DNA of 64,000 nt from Lottia gigantea (taxonomy: Eukaryota; Mollusca; Gastropoda; Lottiidae), in NCBI RefSeq assembly GCF_000327385.1, contig NW_008710245.1, positions 1,196,381 to 1,260,380 of the forward strand, in the 5' to 3' direction. Below the pieces are notes generated by a model that made no database searches, had not been told where the DNA came from, and saw only the letters and a program-made list of their open reading frames with translations. Below are positions 40,069 to 53,700 of the stretch, piece by piece; positions within the stretch are counted from its first letter, which is position 1; the number at the start of each line of letters is the position of its first letter. Made by a program: the position numbers and the translations under genes.

Positions 40069-41599
40069 CTGAAATGAATAAAAAGGAGAAAAATATAGAG
40101 ATGTGGCTAAAAACACCTTGAAAAGAGTGAAATATCGCCTAATCTAAATTAAAGTTAATTGAAAATACTACTAGGTTCAAATTTCATCAAGAAAACAATT
40201 ACAAGCAATACTTGTCTTTAAGAATGTCAGGAACTCTCTGAGGAACAAAAAATAATCTACTTGCGACAATATCAAAGCTTCTATTCACTTGACAAGACCA
40301 TCCATCACTGTGTTCAATACCAACTCTTTCTTAAATCTAGTCCCAGTATATAGTGAGAGAGAATTAATGCCCGTTAACATTATCGCTATCCTGATCAATA
40401 TACCTCGACTAAACTTATCAACCTGTCGTCACTATCAACACCAGACAGATTTGCATAACAAACGTAATGGCTCAATTTAAAGCGAAAATCAATGAAAAAT
40501 AGAGTCAAGTGAAGGAGACTTATAGACTGGTATCAAGTGACTTTATAGTTTAATAATAAGTTAATGATTTCTTGATAGAGCTATATTTTTAAAAATAATT
40601 CCGATCTTAATTGTGATTATTTTATTTACTTTGCATATTTTTCTGCCTTTCTTATAAAAAGACTTAATTTCAGAATTTATGGCTGCATAATGTGTATTTT
40701 ATGCCAAACACAATTTTAACCATGTTCAATAAAATTTTGGTAGTAGATTTAAAACTTTGCAAGCTTGGTATCCAACTACCAAAAACATTTTCGATTATTA
40801 AATTATTTGACTAACACAAAAAAGCAAATTAGATCAATTCTTTCAAGCATCATTTTAATAGGAACGAAACCAAATAAAAAAAAAATACTACTCCTAAAAT
40901 TTTATTGAAAAGGTTTAAAACTGCGTTCTTCGGTGTAATATAATGTATAAAATATACATATACAGCTATAAAATATGAAAATAACCTCAGAAAAATCTGT
41001 TTCAAATTTATAGTTTGAAATTGAATCTCCCTTTTCCTTTTGATTCCTGAAAATACATGCACCCTTGCATCACAAAAAAAATCCAAAATTTCAAATATTC
41101 CAATACCAACATACTACTTAATGTCCAAAAGCTTCTTAACCTGGGAAAACTTGTTAAAATCTCAACAAAATTCTTACGATCACCACAGCTATTCTCAAAA
41201 CTTTCCCAAACCTTCTTAAGACTATGACGAAATGTGATTTCACATTAACTCCATAGTTCAAATTTGCCATGTGACACTAAACTGACAAGATAAGGAGATA
41301 GTCTTATCATCTAATTACTGATAGAGCCAGTTTCAAGTTGTTAGAGCCCAAATTAAATAATAGGTATCAAAAGCTATCTTATCATAAAAATTGATTGGTT
41401 AGAGATATGGCTTGCTTAACTCCTCTTTTTACACCAATAAATAACCAGTAATGTTCTAAGGAGAGTTCAAAACATAAAACACTCATAAAAGACAGGAGTC
41501 TGGTATGGAATCAGCTATTATCAGACTTGACTATACTTTATTGTCACTAGGCCAAATTATCTAATATAATGTAATAACATACATGAGAACTACATGCTT

Positions 41600-42260
41600 C
41601 TATCTATGTGAAAGAAAAGTTTTAAGCATGCTAAACTCTTTGATGACAGACTTAAAGCTAGATTGTCAATTATTACAATATTCTACCACTGTACAGTTTT
41701 TATCTATCAACATGAAACTTAATTTTAAAAAATTTTAACAAAGTATAGGATACCTGCACAGATTTATCTATGTGAAAGAAAAGTTTTAAGCGTGCTTAAC
41801 TTTGATGACAGACTTAAAGCTACATTGCCAATTATTAAAACATTGTACCACTGTCAAGATCTTATCTATGTATCTATGATTAAAAAAATTCTTTGACCAC
41901 AAACATGAATCTGCAAATTTCCATTCCCAAGCATTATACAGTTTTCAGTGTGTTAAAAAACTCTTTGACATGGAAAAAAGCTAAATTGTCATATTACATA
42001 AGTCAGATGAAAGCCCATTTCCTTTCTCTACAACATATACGTTTTAAGTGTGCTTAACCCCTTGATGATGGTCATGAAATTATATGAAAATGTACACTGA
42101 GAACGGCATTATTTGTTCTTTTGTGTTATAAATGTATTAACTCTTTTACTACTGACATCGAACTAACCTAGCAAGATATGACATCTTCAGCAATGAAGGC
42201 AATATTATCAAGAATTTAAGAAGAGATTTAATAGTGCTTAACTATTTGGAAATAAAGCCA
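41600..42260. repeat. Degenerate long-period repeats
   Basis: TATCTATGTGAAAGAAAAGT followed by TTTAAGC(A/G)TGCT occurs at 41601 and 41765 (period 164) with about 110 matching bases. Weaker echoes of TTTTAAGTGTGCTTAAC plus a following GATGA segment lie near 41941, 42040, 42130 and 42230. Confidence 0.55.
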
Positions 42261-44712
42261 AATTATGTAAAATAAAACTATGATCTCTTTGTAGAAAAAA
42301 TCTAATCTCGATTAATCCTTTTAGAATAGACAATATGAAGCCAAAAGTGTTAGAATCTACAGATTTGTTTTTGTTCTGTTTTTCAGTGTGTCAATCTGAT
42401 TAAGAAAGATGTAATATTTATACCATATGAATATTTGATAGTTGTATTATATCCGTAGCAGACGGATAATGAAATAATGTGGCGTATTCCAGAAAATATT
42501 CTAATGTAATATACTTCTTTCATTACGATCTGACATCCTCTCAAGCTAAATCTAATAGACGTCTCATTGGTTAATAATCGGTTCCAGAAATAAGTCTTGG
42601 GAGCGACAAACTTCAGGAAATTTGGTCATCATGGTCGTTAAGATAGTCTATCTGACGAAGGTAATTACGTGTAAATCTTTACAGCACCTTCACAATGGGA
42701 CAATGGATAATTAATTTTTCCCTGGATTTTCAACAAACGCTACTCAGTTGCCATGACGAAAATGGTTTGCTTAGCTTTCTTCTATGGTCATTTTGATCAA
42801 GCGTGATCTACAGGACGGAAATTGTGTACTAAGATCTATCAGTAATGGCTCTCGGATCAATAACATTTCAGGTGTGATTTTCATGCAGACGGCAACTTAT
42901 TGATTGGTACTTTGTGTTATGATTTTGTTTCTATTCAGACTATTGTAAGCAAGTCAAGGAGTGTTATTATAGTCTAATCTAAAGTTTTAATTACACCAAA
43001 TATGTCAATATCTAATCAATTAGCTCTCATATTTTCAGACATTCACTTCCAGTGAAAACAGTATGGGGTCTTTATCAAATTTTTCAAAACAATTTTACCA
43101 TGCAGTGGTTATTTGATAATTTAATTTTAGAGATAAAGGCCTTAATCACAAAAACTTTAGCCAACTTTCTCACAAAGTCCCTATTTTAGGAAACACAGTA
43201 ATCTAATTGATGAATGAAACTAGAATGCAAAATTAATTCTAATGATGATTTATAAAAAAAAATACTAATGTAACTTTAACTATATAAAATTGAACACAAT
43301 CCACAGAAGACCCCAAATAAAAGATTTGATCAAAAAAGAGGCATTAACTGAGGAATCTCTGAATTTATCAGCAGTAAATAGATAAAAACATGAGAACTTA
43401 ATATGTCTTTGTGTACACCTTTCTTGAGCTCTCTTTATATTAAGCCAGGTCTGGCATAAGTTTTATGGCATTAGCTTCCCTCAGGAGTTGTTCATTATAG
43501 ATAAAGCATGAGCTTTGTCAATGCCTTTAACAAGAAAGTATTAAAAGCTAGAAGAAATTGTAATTTATATAGCTGTTTAATAGAAGCATAAATCAGCTAT
43601 AAAACATCTAGTCTAAGTTAGTAATCTGGCTAGAAGTATCTTGAGCCGTCATAAAACTACCACTAAATTATCATGCCTAATGACTTTCTACAAAGATACA
43701 ATGAGACAGGATTGGAAAGCAATATACAGTCCATCGCTTCAAGAATTTTAATTCTCTATTCATTGACATCAATGGCTCTGTAGTAGAGATCACTTTCAGA
43801 AATACTTGCAAATGGAACCAAATTTCCTAGGAATTTCCATGAATTTAGTGATGCATATGCAACAATTTTTTGAATGAATATTGGTACAGATTTTAGTCAC
43901 CAATATGTTGGGATCAATTCTGTATGAAATGATGACATTCTGTGTGTTAAGATTCTACTGCTTTTCTGAACGTGATTTGGTGCAGTGTGCAACAAGGGAC
44001 ATTTTGCAAGAACAGTCTGGTATAGTGTCTCTTCTTAATGCCTTAACACTTTTCCCATGTCAGCTACACCAAACTAAAGGTACTTCACTTCAAGAAAAGA
44101 ACCAGGACTGGGACCTCACCCGGTTCCTCTTTAATTGCATACTGAACAACTGATGCCAAGGCACTAGTTCACATTCTAATAGAGTTAAAACAGTAATTCT
44201 GCTCCAGATGAACACCTGATACCACTCTACAACATTCGACACACTTTTCAAGTCAATTTTTCTATTATTATCAAACACTTAATGTTCTAAATCATTCATT
44301 GTAAATTCACAATTTTTACACAAAGAAATGCAAGAAACTCCCAGGAACTCTTAAAAACTTTCTCAGATAAAAAGCCTCCACCATAATGGATGTAGAAAGA
44401 TTTTGTTAAAAGAAAATTAGTTGAAGGAAGTGAAATGAGTTGAGCTGTCAATTTGCCGGTCTTCAATGTGCTAATAGTTGAAACTTAATCAATTTACTTT
44501 GAGTCTATTGCCTTGTAATTGTATTATCATGGTATTGAATAGAGTTTCAAGTTACGGCCCTCCCACTTGTCGGCCACACTAACTTGTATTATTGCTTGAC
44601 AAGTATAAAATCACTTCATTTACAACTTGAAATTAGATGATGAGACAGCCAACTTGAAAATCTGAACCTTACAGTACCAGGGTTAGATTCTTTTACAAAC
44701 ATATCACTTGTG

Positions 44713-44757
44713 AATAATGTTATACAATATAACATTATTAGCTATGTGGACTCTCTA
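44713..44757. repeat. Dispersed repeat copy with perfect 12-bp hairpin
   Basis: AATAATGTTATA (44713-44724) and TATAACATTATT (44728-44739) are perfect inverted arms with a 3-base loop. TAACATTATTAGCTATGTGG and CTCTCTA at 44730-44757 recur at 50860-50883 (opposite strand) and 28341-28368 (about 25 of 28 matches). The element type is unknown. Confidence 0.5.
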
Positions 44758-44947
44758 GGTTGCCAAGTCAAACCCACTCTGCTATCCAATGTTATGGAAG
44801 TGTAAACAGACACATTATCCCTAAATACCCTGCATAGTTATTGTAGTCATTGACAATCCATGTCATAAGGTGGAATCAGGTGTTTTAAAAGCAAGATCAT
44901 GTTCCATTACTTGTGATATCTGCCACAGCATTTAGGCAAAGTGGGAC

Positions 44948-44997
44948 NNNNNNNNNNNNNNNNNNNNNNNNNNNNNNNNNNNNNNNNNNNNNNNNNN
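44948..44997. other. Assembly gap (50 N)
   Basis: A run of exactly 50 N. The true gap length is probably unknown. Confidence 0.98.
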
Positions 44998-47900
44998 GTT
45001 TAAGCTTATGACACCTTAAAGTCTTCAAATGAAGCAGTTACTTTTAACGTAAACTATTTCTAAGAAAATTAGTTTTTCATCAAAAAGCCATTAGGTTTTC
45101 TCTCCTCAATAAATTCTGAGTAAAATTCTCTAGTAGAGAGTGGTTCAATGTAGCTTTGCCGTCTGTCTGTTTAAGTATTTAATTGATGGGTATATAAAAT
45201 ATCTTACAAGACATATCGCATTTAATCTGACAGATATCTACTTGTTCAAATTAGCGTGAAATGATAGGGGCAGATAACTCTCAGATTGATGACAGCTCCG
45301 CACAAAATACTGTGAAAATTAATAAAGCAACATGTTAGATCAAGGTGCTAACTAACGGAGTGATGTTTGCAGATAATTTTGATAATCTCTGGCACATGTC
45401 AAAATATTTTTCACTTCTGCTGCTACTTTTTTCAAATTATTGCCTATCAAATGAATTTGTATGTTTGGTGAGTTTTATTTATAATGGTGGTTCATCAAGA
45501 ACAAAACATAAGATAACATGAAATGTGTTAGTAGTTTTCTTTTACTATTCTACAATATAACATGCTAATGAAGATGAGTGATGCCATGCAGTACAAAATG
45601 AGTGAAATGTTGCCAAACAACATCACCGATTTCACCATTTTTATTCCATTTTTTCTCTTTAATACATTTTGCAGAAACTGCCTTGCTTAAAGATACAGAA
45701 CAGCAATCCCTTGAATAGCAGGTTGGGACCATACTCATTTGGTCACCATGGCCCCTTGACTAACAGAGAGATAAAAACCGAGGGACAGCTCTGCATCACA
45801 ATCAAAAAAAAAGAAAATACACAGAAATAGAGCTGAAAACATGTACTTCACAAGAGATATACTTCCTTAAGAAGTGGATTGCACCAAAATCCAAAAATGG
45901 AGCCAACTATTCAAGCAATAACTTACAATTTTAAGCAAAAGTATACAGACTCCAAATTCACCTTTAGACAAAATCCACCTCCAAATTGAAGAAGATACAA
46001 AGAACAACTGATAACATGAGGCGAACTCGAATTGTAATACTTGTAACATATCAAGATAGTCTCCAATACAATGTAATATCAACCTCTTAGTGATAACTAT
46101 ATCATCAACCTTTGACCCCGCTAAGATAATGAGATAAATCATTAAAATAAATATATTGAGTTACAACATTGTCTTCTGATAAAAAGCTCAATTTAACTGA
46201 AACTATGGTGGGAACTCAAATATGGCCATCAGATACGTTGTAAAGATTCCGCTCAAAAGATACTAAATTAACTGAAACTATGGCCAGACCATCCAATACA
46301 TCATGTGCACCTTCATGTCCAAATGTAAAGATTCTGGAATTAAGCAAGTTGTTCAAAAACTCACTTTGATTATGTTTGAATTTGGTTGATGCTTCTTTTC
46401 CTGATATCCAAAATTCAACAATATATGTATCCTATGATAAAAACTTAATGATACTGTTGAAGCATGAAACTCCCCACTATATAAATTTTCTTGAAATGGA
46501 ATTTTAACCAATAAAATTCTGAGGACATGGAATCCACAAACAATCAGCATCCAGCTGATCTTAACCAATCAGAATCATCGATCTTGAATCCAGAAGCAAT
46601 CGGTATCCAGCTGACCTGCAAAAGCACTTAATTGATTCCAACAGTCACAGAAAATCATTATTATGTATATTATACCAGGGCATTATAATGTACATAAGAA
46701 GGCATTATCAGTGATATAACATATTGACTAAAGGATAAACAATTAACAATTAGATGATTTAATTAGTGTATCTGTAGCATCATTGGACTGTCACATGTGG
46801 TATTATGATGATTAAAGATGGATTACCCTCTCATCAGCCTGTGACACCAATCTGTATGAGGTTTGGATTAAGACAATAAACCTGTATATTGCTAAATCAA
46901 CATGAACTAAAACTTAGAACCTGGATTTTAATGGACATATCTTAAGAAATTATTGACAAAAAAATCTTATATTACTAAGCTCAAATAGCAAAATGATTTT
47001 TAAATTCAGCTCTGCTTAAAAACGTACTGATATTTGCTCTCTCTCTCTCATAAATTTGAACTTCTTGACTTAGTACACCAGACCTAAAAGAAACCATTTG
47101 GTTGATAAGGAACTCTTACATTTGGGAGATAAAAAAGTTCATGTTTTGATCCAGAGAAAATAAACTAATAATCTGATTTACAAAACAGGTTAATTAAGAA
47201 ATATTTATGATACAGCTGGGAGTTCACAAAATTCCCCTCATGATTCCCACTTACTCAATTGACTTTTAATAACAAATTTTTTCAGATACAGAATTCTGAA
47301 AATTTTGATAATCTTCAACACAAAAATTCTGAATGTGATAACCGATATTTCTTCAAAAATTGACAATAAAGCATTGATTTACCTGCTATATTTTGAAATG
47401 AATATAATTTCAAAAAAGAATAAAGGAAACAAAGTCCAATTCAACAACCAGAAATTTATCAATTTTAAGTCTGACGACAAAAAGATATAAAGAAACCCTG
47501 AAATTAGTGAATGAGAATTTTGGTGACAGAAACTAGTAAATGAGAAAATCTGAAATTTTATTAAGTTATTTTCATACATTTTTTCAAAGAAAATTTCCAC
47601 GAAAAAATTGTAATTTTTAAATTATGGGAACAGAAATAATTTACACTATCAAAACATCAGTGAATATCAGAAGTTCTCATTCTAAAATAGAAATAAGTGA
47701 AAGAGAAAAAGATATTTAGTAGCAGGAATAATGGAATGTACAATGGTATACACCTGGTCAAGACATGGGCTATTGGTACCTGATATACCTGACAAGAACC
47801 AAGAACATTCAACATTAACCATTCTCATACCATCCTGCCAAAACTCACAATAAAATCTAGTAATTGTTAATCTACAATGAAAGTGGTGTTTGTTTTGTGT

Positions 47901-48158
47901 CAGATAATTCAAAATAACTCAGTATTCTGTGGAATTCTTCTCTCAAACAAACTGACTCTAATTAGAGAGTGGTACTAACTGGTCCTGGGAATTGGGTCAA
48001 TGGAAATTTGAAACTGATATGAGAACCAATACTTTTACTTTAAATGTCTACAGTGATATGTAAATGGAACCTCACCACAGCAAATTACAAAGTGTCTCAA
48101 TCAAGCATTCTATATGTAAAAGAATATCTGAGCAACATAAACAATACATTGAAAATTT
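44998..48158. other. Noncoding region between the gap and the 42-bp array
   Basis: No gene supported. Near 46510-46620 a short segment (ATCCAGCTGA with preceding CAATC) occurs twice, and TTAACTGAAACTATGG occurs at about 46193 and 46268. Open frames here are short and unlike known proteins. Confidence 0.4.
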
Positions 48159-48930
48159 CAAAGAGCATTCCATATTTCATAGAAAATCCCAAATATCTGA
48201 ATCGAACATTCCATATTTCATAGAAAATCCCATATTTCATAGAAAATCCCATATTTCATAGAAAATCTCAAAATATGTGAATCCAACATTCAATATTTCA
48301 CAGAAAATCCCAAAACATGTGAATCGAACATTCAATATTTCATAGAAAATCCCAAAATATGTGAATCGAACATTCCATATTTCATAGAAAATCCCAAAAT
48401 ATGTGAATCGAACATTCAATATTTCATAGAAAATACCAAAATATGTGAATCGAACATTCAATATTTCATAGAAAATCCCAAAATATCTGAATCGAACATT
48501 CCATATTTCATAGAAAATCCCAAAATATCTGAATCGAACATTCAATATTTCATAGAAAATCCCAAAATAGCTGAATCGAACATTCAATATTTCATAGAAA
48601 ATCCCAAAATATGTGAATCGAACATTCCATATTTCATAGAAAATCCCAAAATATCTGAATCGAACATTCCATATTTCATAGAAAATCCCAAAATATCTGA
48701 ATCGAACATTCAATATTTCATAGAAAATCCCAAAATATCTGAATCAAACATTCCGTATTTCATAGAAAATACCAAAAAATTTCATAGAAAATCCTAAAAT
48801 ATCTGAATCGAACATTCAATATTTCATAAAAAAAATCACAAAATATTTCATAGAAAATCTCAAAATATCTGAATCAAACATTCCATATATCATAGAAAAT
48901 CTCAAAATATTTCAATCAAGCATTCCATAT
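48159..48930. repeat. 42-bp minisatellite that stays open in one reverse frame
   Basis: About 17 copies of a 42-bp unit made of CATTC(C/A)ATATTTCATAG, AAAATCCCAAAATAT and (C/G)TGAATCGAA. Since 42 is a multiple of three, the - strand from 48713 to 48237 stays open for 158 codons as a 14-residue repeat (NVRF-x-YFGIFYEI-x). Copies decay at both ends. I read the open frame as a by-product of the period, not as a gene. Confidence 0.9.
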
Positions 48931-50107
48931 TTCCCTTGGGTTAATCAAAAACCAATAACATAATCATCAGTTATAATATTACAAATATATAACATGTTGA
49001 AATTAAATTGCATCATTCCCTAAGGTAAAAACACAGTGATTATTTACTTTAGATCAATTTGTCTATAAAATTATCTTCTACTAATCTCAAATTATACTGT
49101 TTCTCTCCAGCTGGGTAACAGCACCTTTAATCTTTCTTAATCTTAATCACCTAGGTTTCTTTGCCACACAATAATTTCATAAAATCTTTGAAATATAGCA
49201 GATTGATTTTGTTCTTTGTCTGGTACCTAGATTTTTTGTTGATCCACAACATTTCAAAAAGTAATGTATATTTGATTTGCTTTCTTAATTATTTTCTCCT
49301 GATTTTTTACCACCCTTTCATGGAAACCAATTTATATTGTTTTCAAGTTTTTTCATTCGAAAGTAAACATCAACCAGAAATAGGAAATACAGTATAGGCA
49401 ACTTAACAATCAATTGTAAATCAAATCATCAATAAAAATATTCCAACTTCCTGTACTGAGATTTATTTTAAGTTTGCATGTTGATTTCAATCAATTACGG
49501 AATATTGTCACTTCAAGTCCCTATGGAATCCAAATGGCTGCTAATATAGCAGATCTCAATGTATTTAATAGCAGTGTAAAATTTGACCCGGAACAGTACT
49601 AAATTACCTTGCCTTCATTGAATCAAAATAATCTGATTAAATTTCCTCAAGCAAACAAGATGAAATCTGTTGGACTGGTCAGCGATTGAAATAGACCAGA
49701 GGTCGATGATTAGAAATAAAATATTTCCATAACAGCCAAGTACAATTCTTTTACCCAATGCTGGTTTATCTCCAAAAAGTTGCATACAAAACCCTGTGAT
49801 AAAATGGCCGTTTGGTTCTGAGGCAATTAGCTTAAATCATATTGTGGTTGATTCTGGTCAGCCTCCTGAAAGCATCTGGGAGTAAATTAGGAGTGAAGGG
49901 TAATTACTAGAATGGAATTGGTTCTTTTAGTGGAAGAAAGTCTGTTAATAGTGTGTTAAAAGTTTTTATTCCATCACCTCCCACATTTGTCATGAAAACT
50001 GATTTATTGATAATGGTGACATTTTCTTCAGTTAGAATTAACGATGCTTATTACCTAGTTTGAAGAACTTTTCACCAACATCACAGACATCAAAATGAAG
50101 TTTATTT
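48931..50107. other. Noncoding region
   Basis: AT-rich sequence with no recognised gene, repeat array or RNA. Confidence 0.4.
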
Positions 50108-50407
50108 TTAGATGTTTATGGGATTGTTAAATGTTAAAGCACTATTTTGAATTGAAATGTTGATTCTTTTAACTGACACTTCTTGTCCAACATTATTTAA
50201 CGCAACTAAAATAATTTCATGTTTTTGTCCTATTTTTATTGACCTTTGAAGAAAATTTTGTTCGGAATTATATTTTTGCTGATCCATATAGTCTGCCAGG
50301 AACATGTCTTCTCTTAATGATACTTTTGCATTTGACAGTGTCCATGTCTTCCACCAAACAATTTCTGATAAATCAAAACATTGTCTTAGAGTAGCCACTT
50401 CTTTCAT
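50108..50407 (-). other. Coding-like fragment, possibly PKD/REJ ectodomain-like, unassigned
   Basis: An open frame of 99 codons with protein-like composition and natural codon mix. The end pattern EIILVALNNVGQEVSVKRIN followed by ISIQNS resembles the last strands of an Ig-like PKD or REJ domain, as in polycystin-1 relatives. The upstream end abuts an 18-bp minisatellite. No splice sites fit well. An open frame this long is also expected once or twice by chance in a window this AT-rich. It could be a gene relic, an exon of an unseen gene, or chance. Confidence 0.25.
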
Positions 50408-50735
50408 GCAATCATTATTTTAGATGCAATCCTTAAAAATTAAGAGATGTAATCCTTATTTTACATACAATCCTTATTTTGGAACAATCCTTATTTTACA
50501 AACAATCCTTATTTTACATACAATCCTTTTTTTACATACAATCCTTATTTTACATACAATTTTTATTTTATAAACAATCCTTATTTTAAAACAATCCTTA
50601 ATTTACATACAATCCTTATTTTACATACAATCCTTATTTTACATACAAACAATCCTTATTTTACATACAATCCTAATTTTAAAACAATCCTTAATTTACA
50701 TACAATCCTTATTTTACGTCATATTTATTTTAGAT
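50408..50735. repeat. 18-bp ACATACAATCCTTATTTT minisatellite
   Basis: About eighteen copies of ACATACAATCCTTATTTT, some shortened to AAACAATCCTTATTTT. It begins directly at the upstream end of the open frame at 50108-50407. Confidence 0.9.
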
Positions 50736-53700
50736 GCATTTATTATTATTAGAGAAACAGATTTATTAAATCCAATTTAGAAAGGCTGTTACCATTTGAG
50801 ACACTTGCTTACCCTTCCAGAACACCTACTAGGTTTCTCAACATAGGCTCGCTCTAAATGAGTCCACATAGCTAATAATGTTATTTAGTACTCAGTAGGG
50901 CATATGCATTTCCGTATGTCCTTTCATCTACAATTACTTCATCTAGCTACTTTCTGGCAATACAAATGCCTCGCCTGACTAAATTTTTCGGAGGTAGGTT
51001 TTTCTGTTTGCTGTCGTAACAGCATGGTTTACATTCAAATTGGTATAAAACAGCTTAAATAATAAATTTCTATTCTTAGAGAAAAGTATTATATTTCAAT
51101 TTGATAGTTCAGACATCTTTCAATTTTCTCACTTTTAAACACCCTTGTGCAGAAATTGAACACACAGAGCACATTTATCAGAACTTAAAAGAACTCTGGT
51201 TCTAAACCATACAATATAATGTTTGTTCATCAAACTATTCCCTTCAGACCACTTGAAAAAATAATAGTAATAGTTCTCTTTGAAACTAAACATCTGATGA
51301 AGTTTATGGTTCCAATTTCTAAAACAATTTTCTACTTTTATCTTTTTGTACTATCATAATTTCTGCTGCTTTAGCACATGAATCAAAAATATTCAATTCA
51401 TCATATTCATCGGAAAATTCTTCCGGAACAATGGCAGAGTGATAAATTGCATTTTGAAGGCTTTTTGATTACATTATTACACTTGTAATATTATATATAA
51501 AGAAATGAGATGTGAGTGTTTGGTTTTTGGCTTAAGTTTTGACTGGTGACGAGAGGCAATACCATTATGTTTGCCTTAAGGAATTATAATTACTTCTATG
51601 GAGCGGAAGACATTCTAAGACAAAAGACATTTTTGGTCCACAATTAGCAACAAAATATCATACTGAAATCTCCTTTTAAGCTTCTTATTCTAACTTTAAG
51701 GGTCAATTATTTGCATTAGGCTGCATTTTGGCAATTAGTCTATCCATACTTTTTCTGCAATGCTCTGCAAGTTCCCTTGTTTGAAATGTAGTATTAAAAT
51801 ATATCAAGACTACTAGAAGAATATTTATGGCAAAATTTATCTGAAGGTTTATCACGTTATTGTCTATCGGCCATGTCAGTTTCAAATCAAAACAATGTCT
51901 GTCTAGTTACATATTGAGATACACTAAAACAACAGTTCCGCAACAAATTGCTATTTATTTAACCCCTATTTTATCAAACTTGTGTATCGCAATTCTCTTT
52001 AGCTAAACAAATATAAAAAAAGTTCAAGACATTTTGACCACGTCTGCTTGGAAACGTGTAGGCCTACATCACTCCACCCTGCCTTTCATCAGTTAAGAAT
52101 ACCTTTTCTGAACTGATACAGATCTTTTGTTGTTTTTACAAGTGTAACATACAAAACGATTGTCTAATTTTCCTGTTTCTTAACAAATATTGGCACTGAA
52201 AGTATGTGAATCGACAGAATGAAAAGGCTAAATGGTTTAAGTAGAGGTTCACACAGGAAATCATGTAACTTAGAAGACTTTTACAGTTCTCTCCTTTCAA
52301 TGGCAGAAACCAATCAGTGCAATAGGGTAATAGAAAAACAAGATCAGCAATTCAAAGACATAATTTGACCTGATGATCTAAAACTATCTTGTTCAAATTA
52401 ACCAAAACAAAACACACTTTTTCCAATACATGGAGGCCAACATGAACTTTACTGCATTTTTTCTGAGAAATGTATGCATTATGATCGAGATCTTTGTCCA
52501 GAAAAATCTATGTAGGCTATATCTTGAAATAAAATGCAATTGTATGGAAATGTCTCACAAATTTCACCACTAAAATCAGTGCTACCCCAAGTGTTTACAC
52601 TATCTTTAAAACATTTTCTACCTCCCAAAAGCAAAGAGTTACGTAAAATAAAGCTCTTTAGAGGTTGAACTTTCTCTTAACATATTTCAACGGTAATAAA
52701 TCTAAAAGTGTTTCAGAATAGAGTATATTAATTTAAAACAGGTGATTTTAAATTATGACAAGCCCTCAATTTATCTTAATACAATTCATATTAATACTTC
52801 AAGATAACATCTCAAGTTGTGATGAATTGAGAAACAAGTTGAACCAAGATTGATGATATGAGGTGTAGTTGTTTTATCTTGATGATTGCCTCCCTACCAT
52901 TAACAATACCAAACTGTCTTGATGAATTATCTTAAACACAAGTTTTAATGTAAAATTAGTCAGATCTTCTGATCTGCGAGAATCTGTTTGCCACTGGGAG
53001 GCTTAATCAACAAACCACAATGATAGAACGAGCCGCAGTTGTTAAGCCTTTGCTCCCGTTAAATTGATCAATTACCATCTTTCATTTCAACTGTTAAAGA
53101 TTTCACTAGAGAGTTGCCTTCAACAATAGATTAATTCTTAATAACTTTCTAAACTCACTCGACATTTTCATTCCCTTAACAACTATTGCAAATATTGCTT
53201 ACAATTTCTAAGAACGTTCCTCTCAAGAGGCTCATTTTCTTAAAAAAAACAGTTTCTTCTTTAAATACCCGAAGAAAAATCTTTCTTTTCTTTTCCTGAG
53301 AAAATCTGCTTTCAATTAAGTTAAGAAAATAATTTGTTCATTTTGCCAGTTGAAGTCAGTAATCTTTTATTAAGGAGGACTTAAACTAACCCACAGGCAT
53401 TAGCTGCGATTTTTGTTGAAAAGATTAGAAGAATTGACATCAAGCCGCAAAGTACTATGTTTTCACTCAAAGAAAAGTAATGTGCGCTAACTTGAGTGAG
53501 ATGGAAAGCTTACGAAATGAACACCATCTAAACTACATCAGCTGTTGGTAAGAATTAACATAACTACAAATATATAGATAAACTTTAAACATGTGTACCT
53601 ACACCATTTACAGCTAATAGAAACAGTGTTTTTACTCTCGGATAAATTTCTACCCAAACCATATCATTTCACTCACTAAATTCCGTGTGTAATTCACAAT

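Larger units (their letters stand above)
40069..44947. other. Region 5' of the PCBP start exon, up to the assembly gap
   Basis: Probably 5' UTR intron or upstream sequence. It contains degenerate repeats (41600-42260) and one copy of a dispersed repeat with a perfect hairpin (44713-44757). No exon is supported. Confidence 0.4.

Noticed and set aside
43881-44153. 90-codon + strand frame
   Set aside because: No recognisable domain and length within chance expectation.
48237-48713. 158-codon frame as a protein gene
   Set aside because: It is produced by a 42-bp minisatellite; edges decay like DNA repeats and no gene signals are present.
51703-51885. 60-codon - strand frame with one hydrophobic segment (possible micropeptide)
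   Set aside because: Short, without supporting context; cannot be separated from chance.
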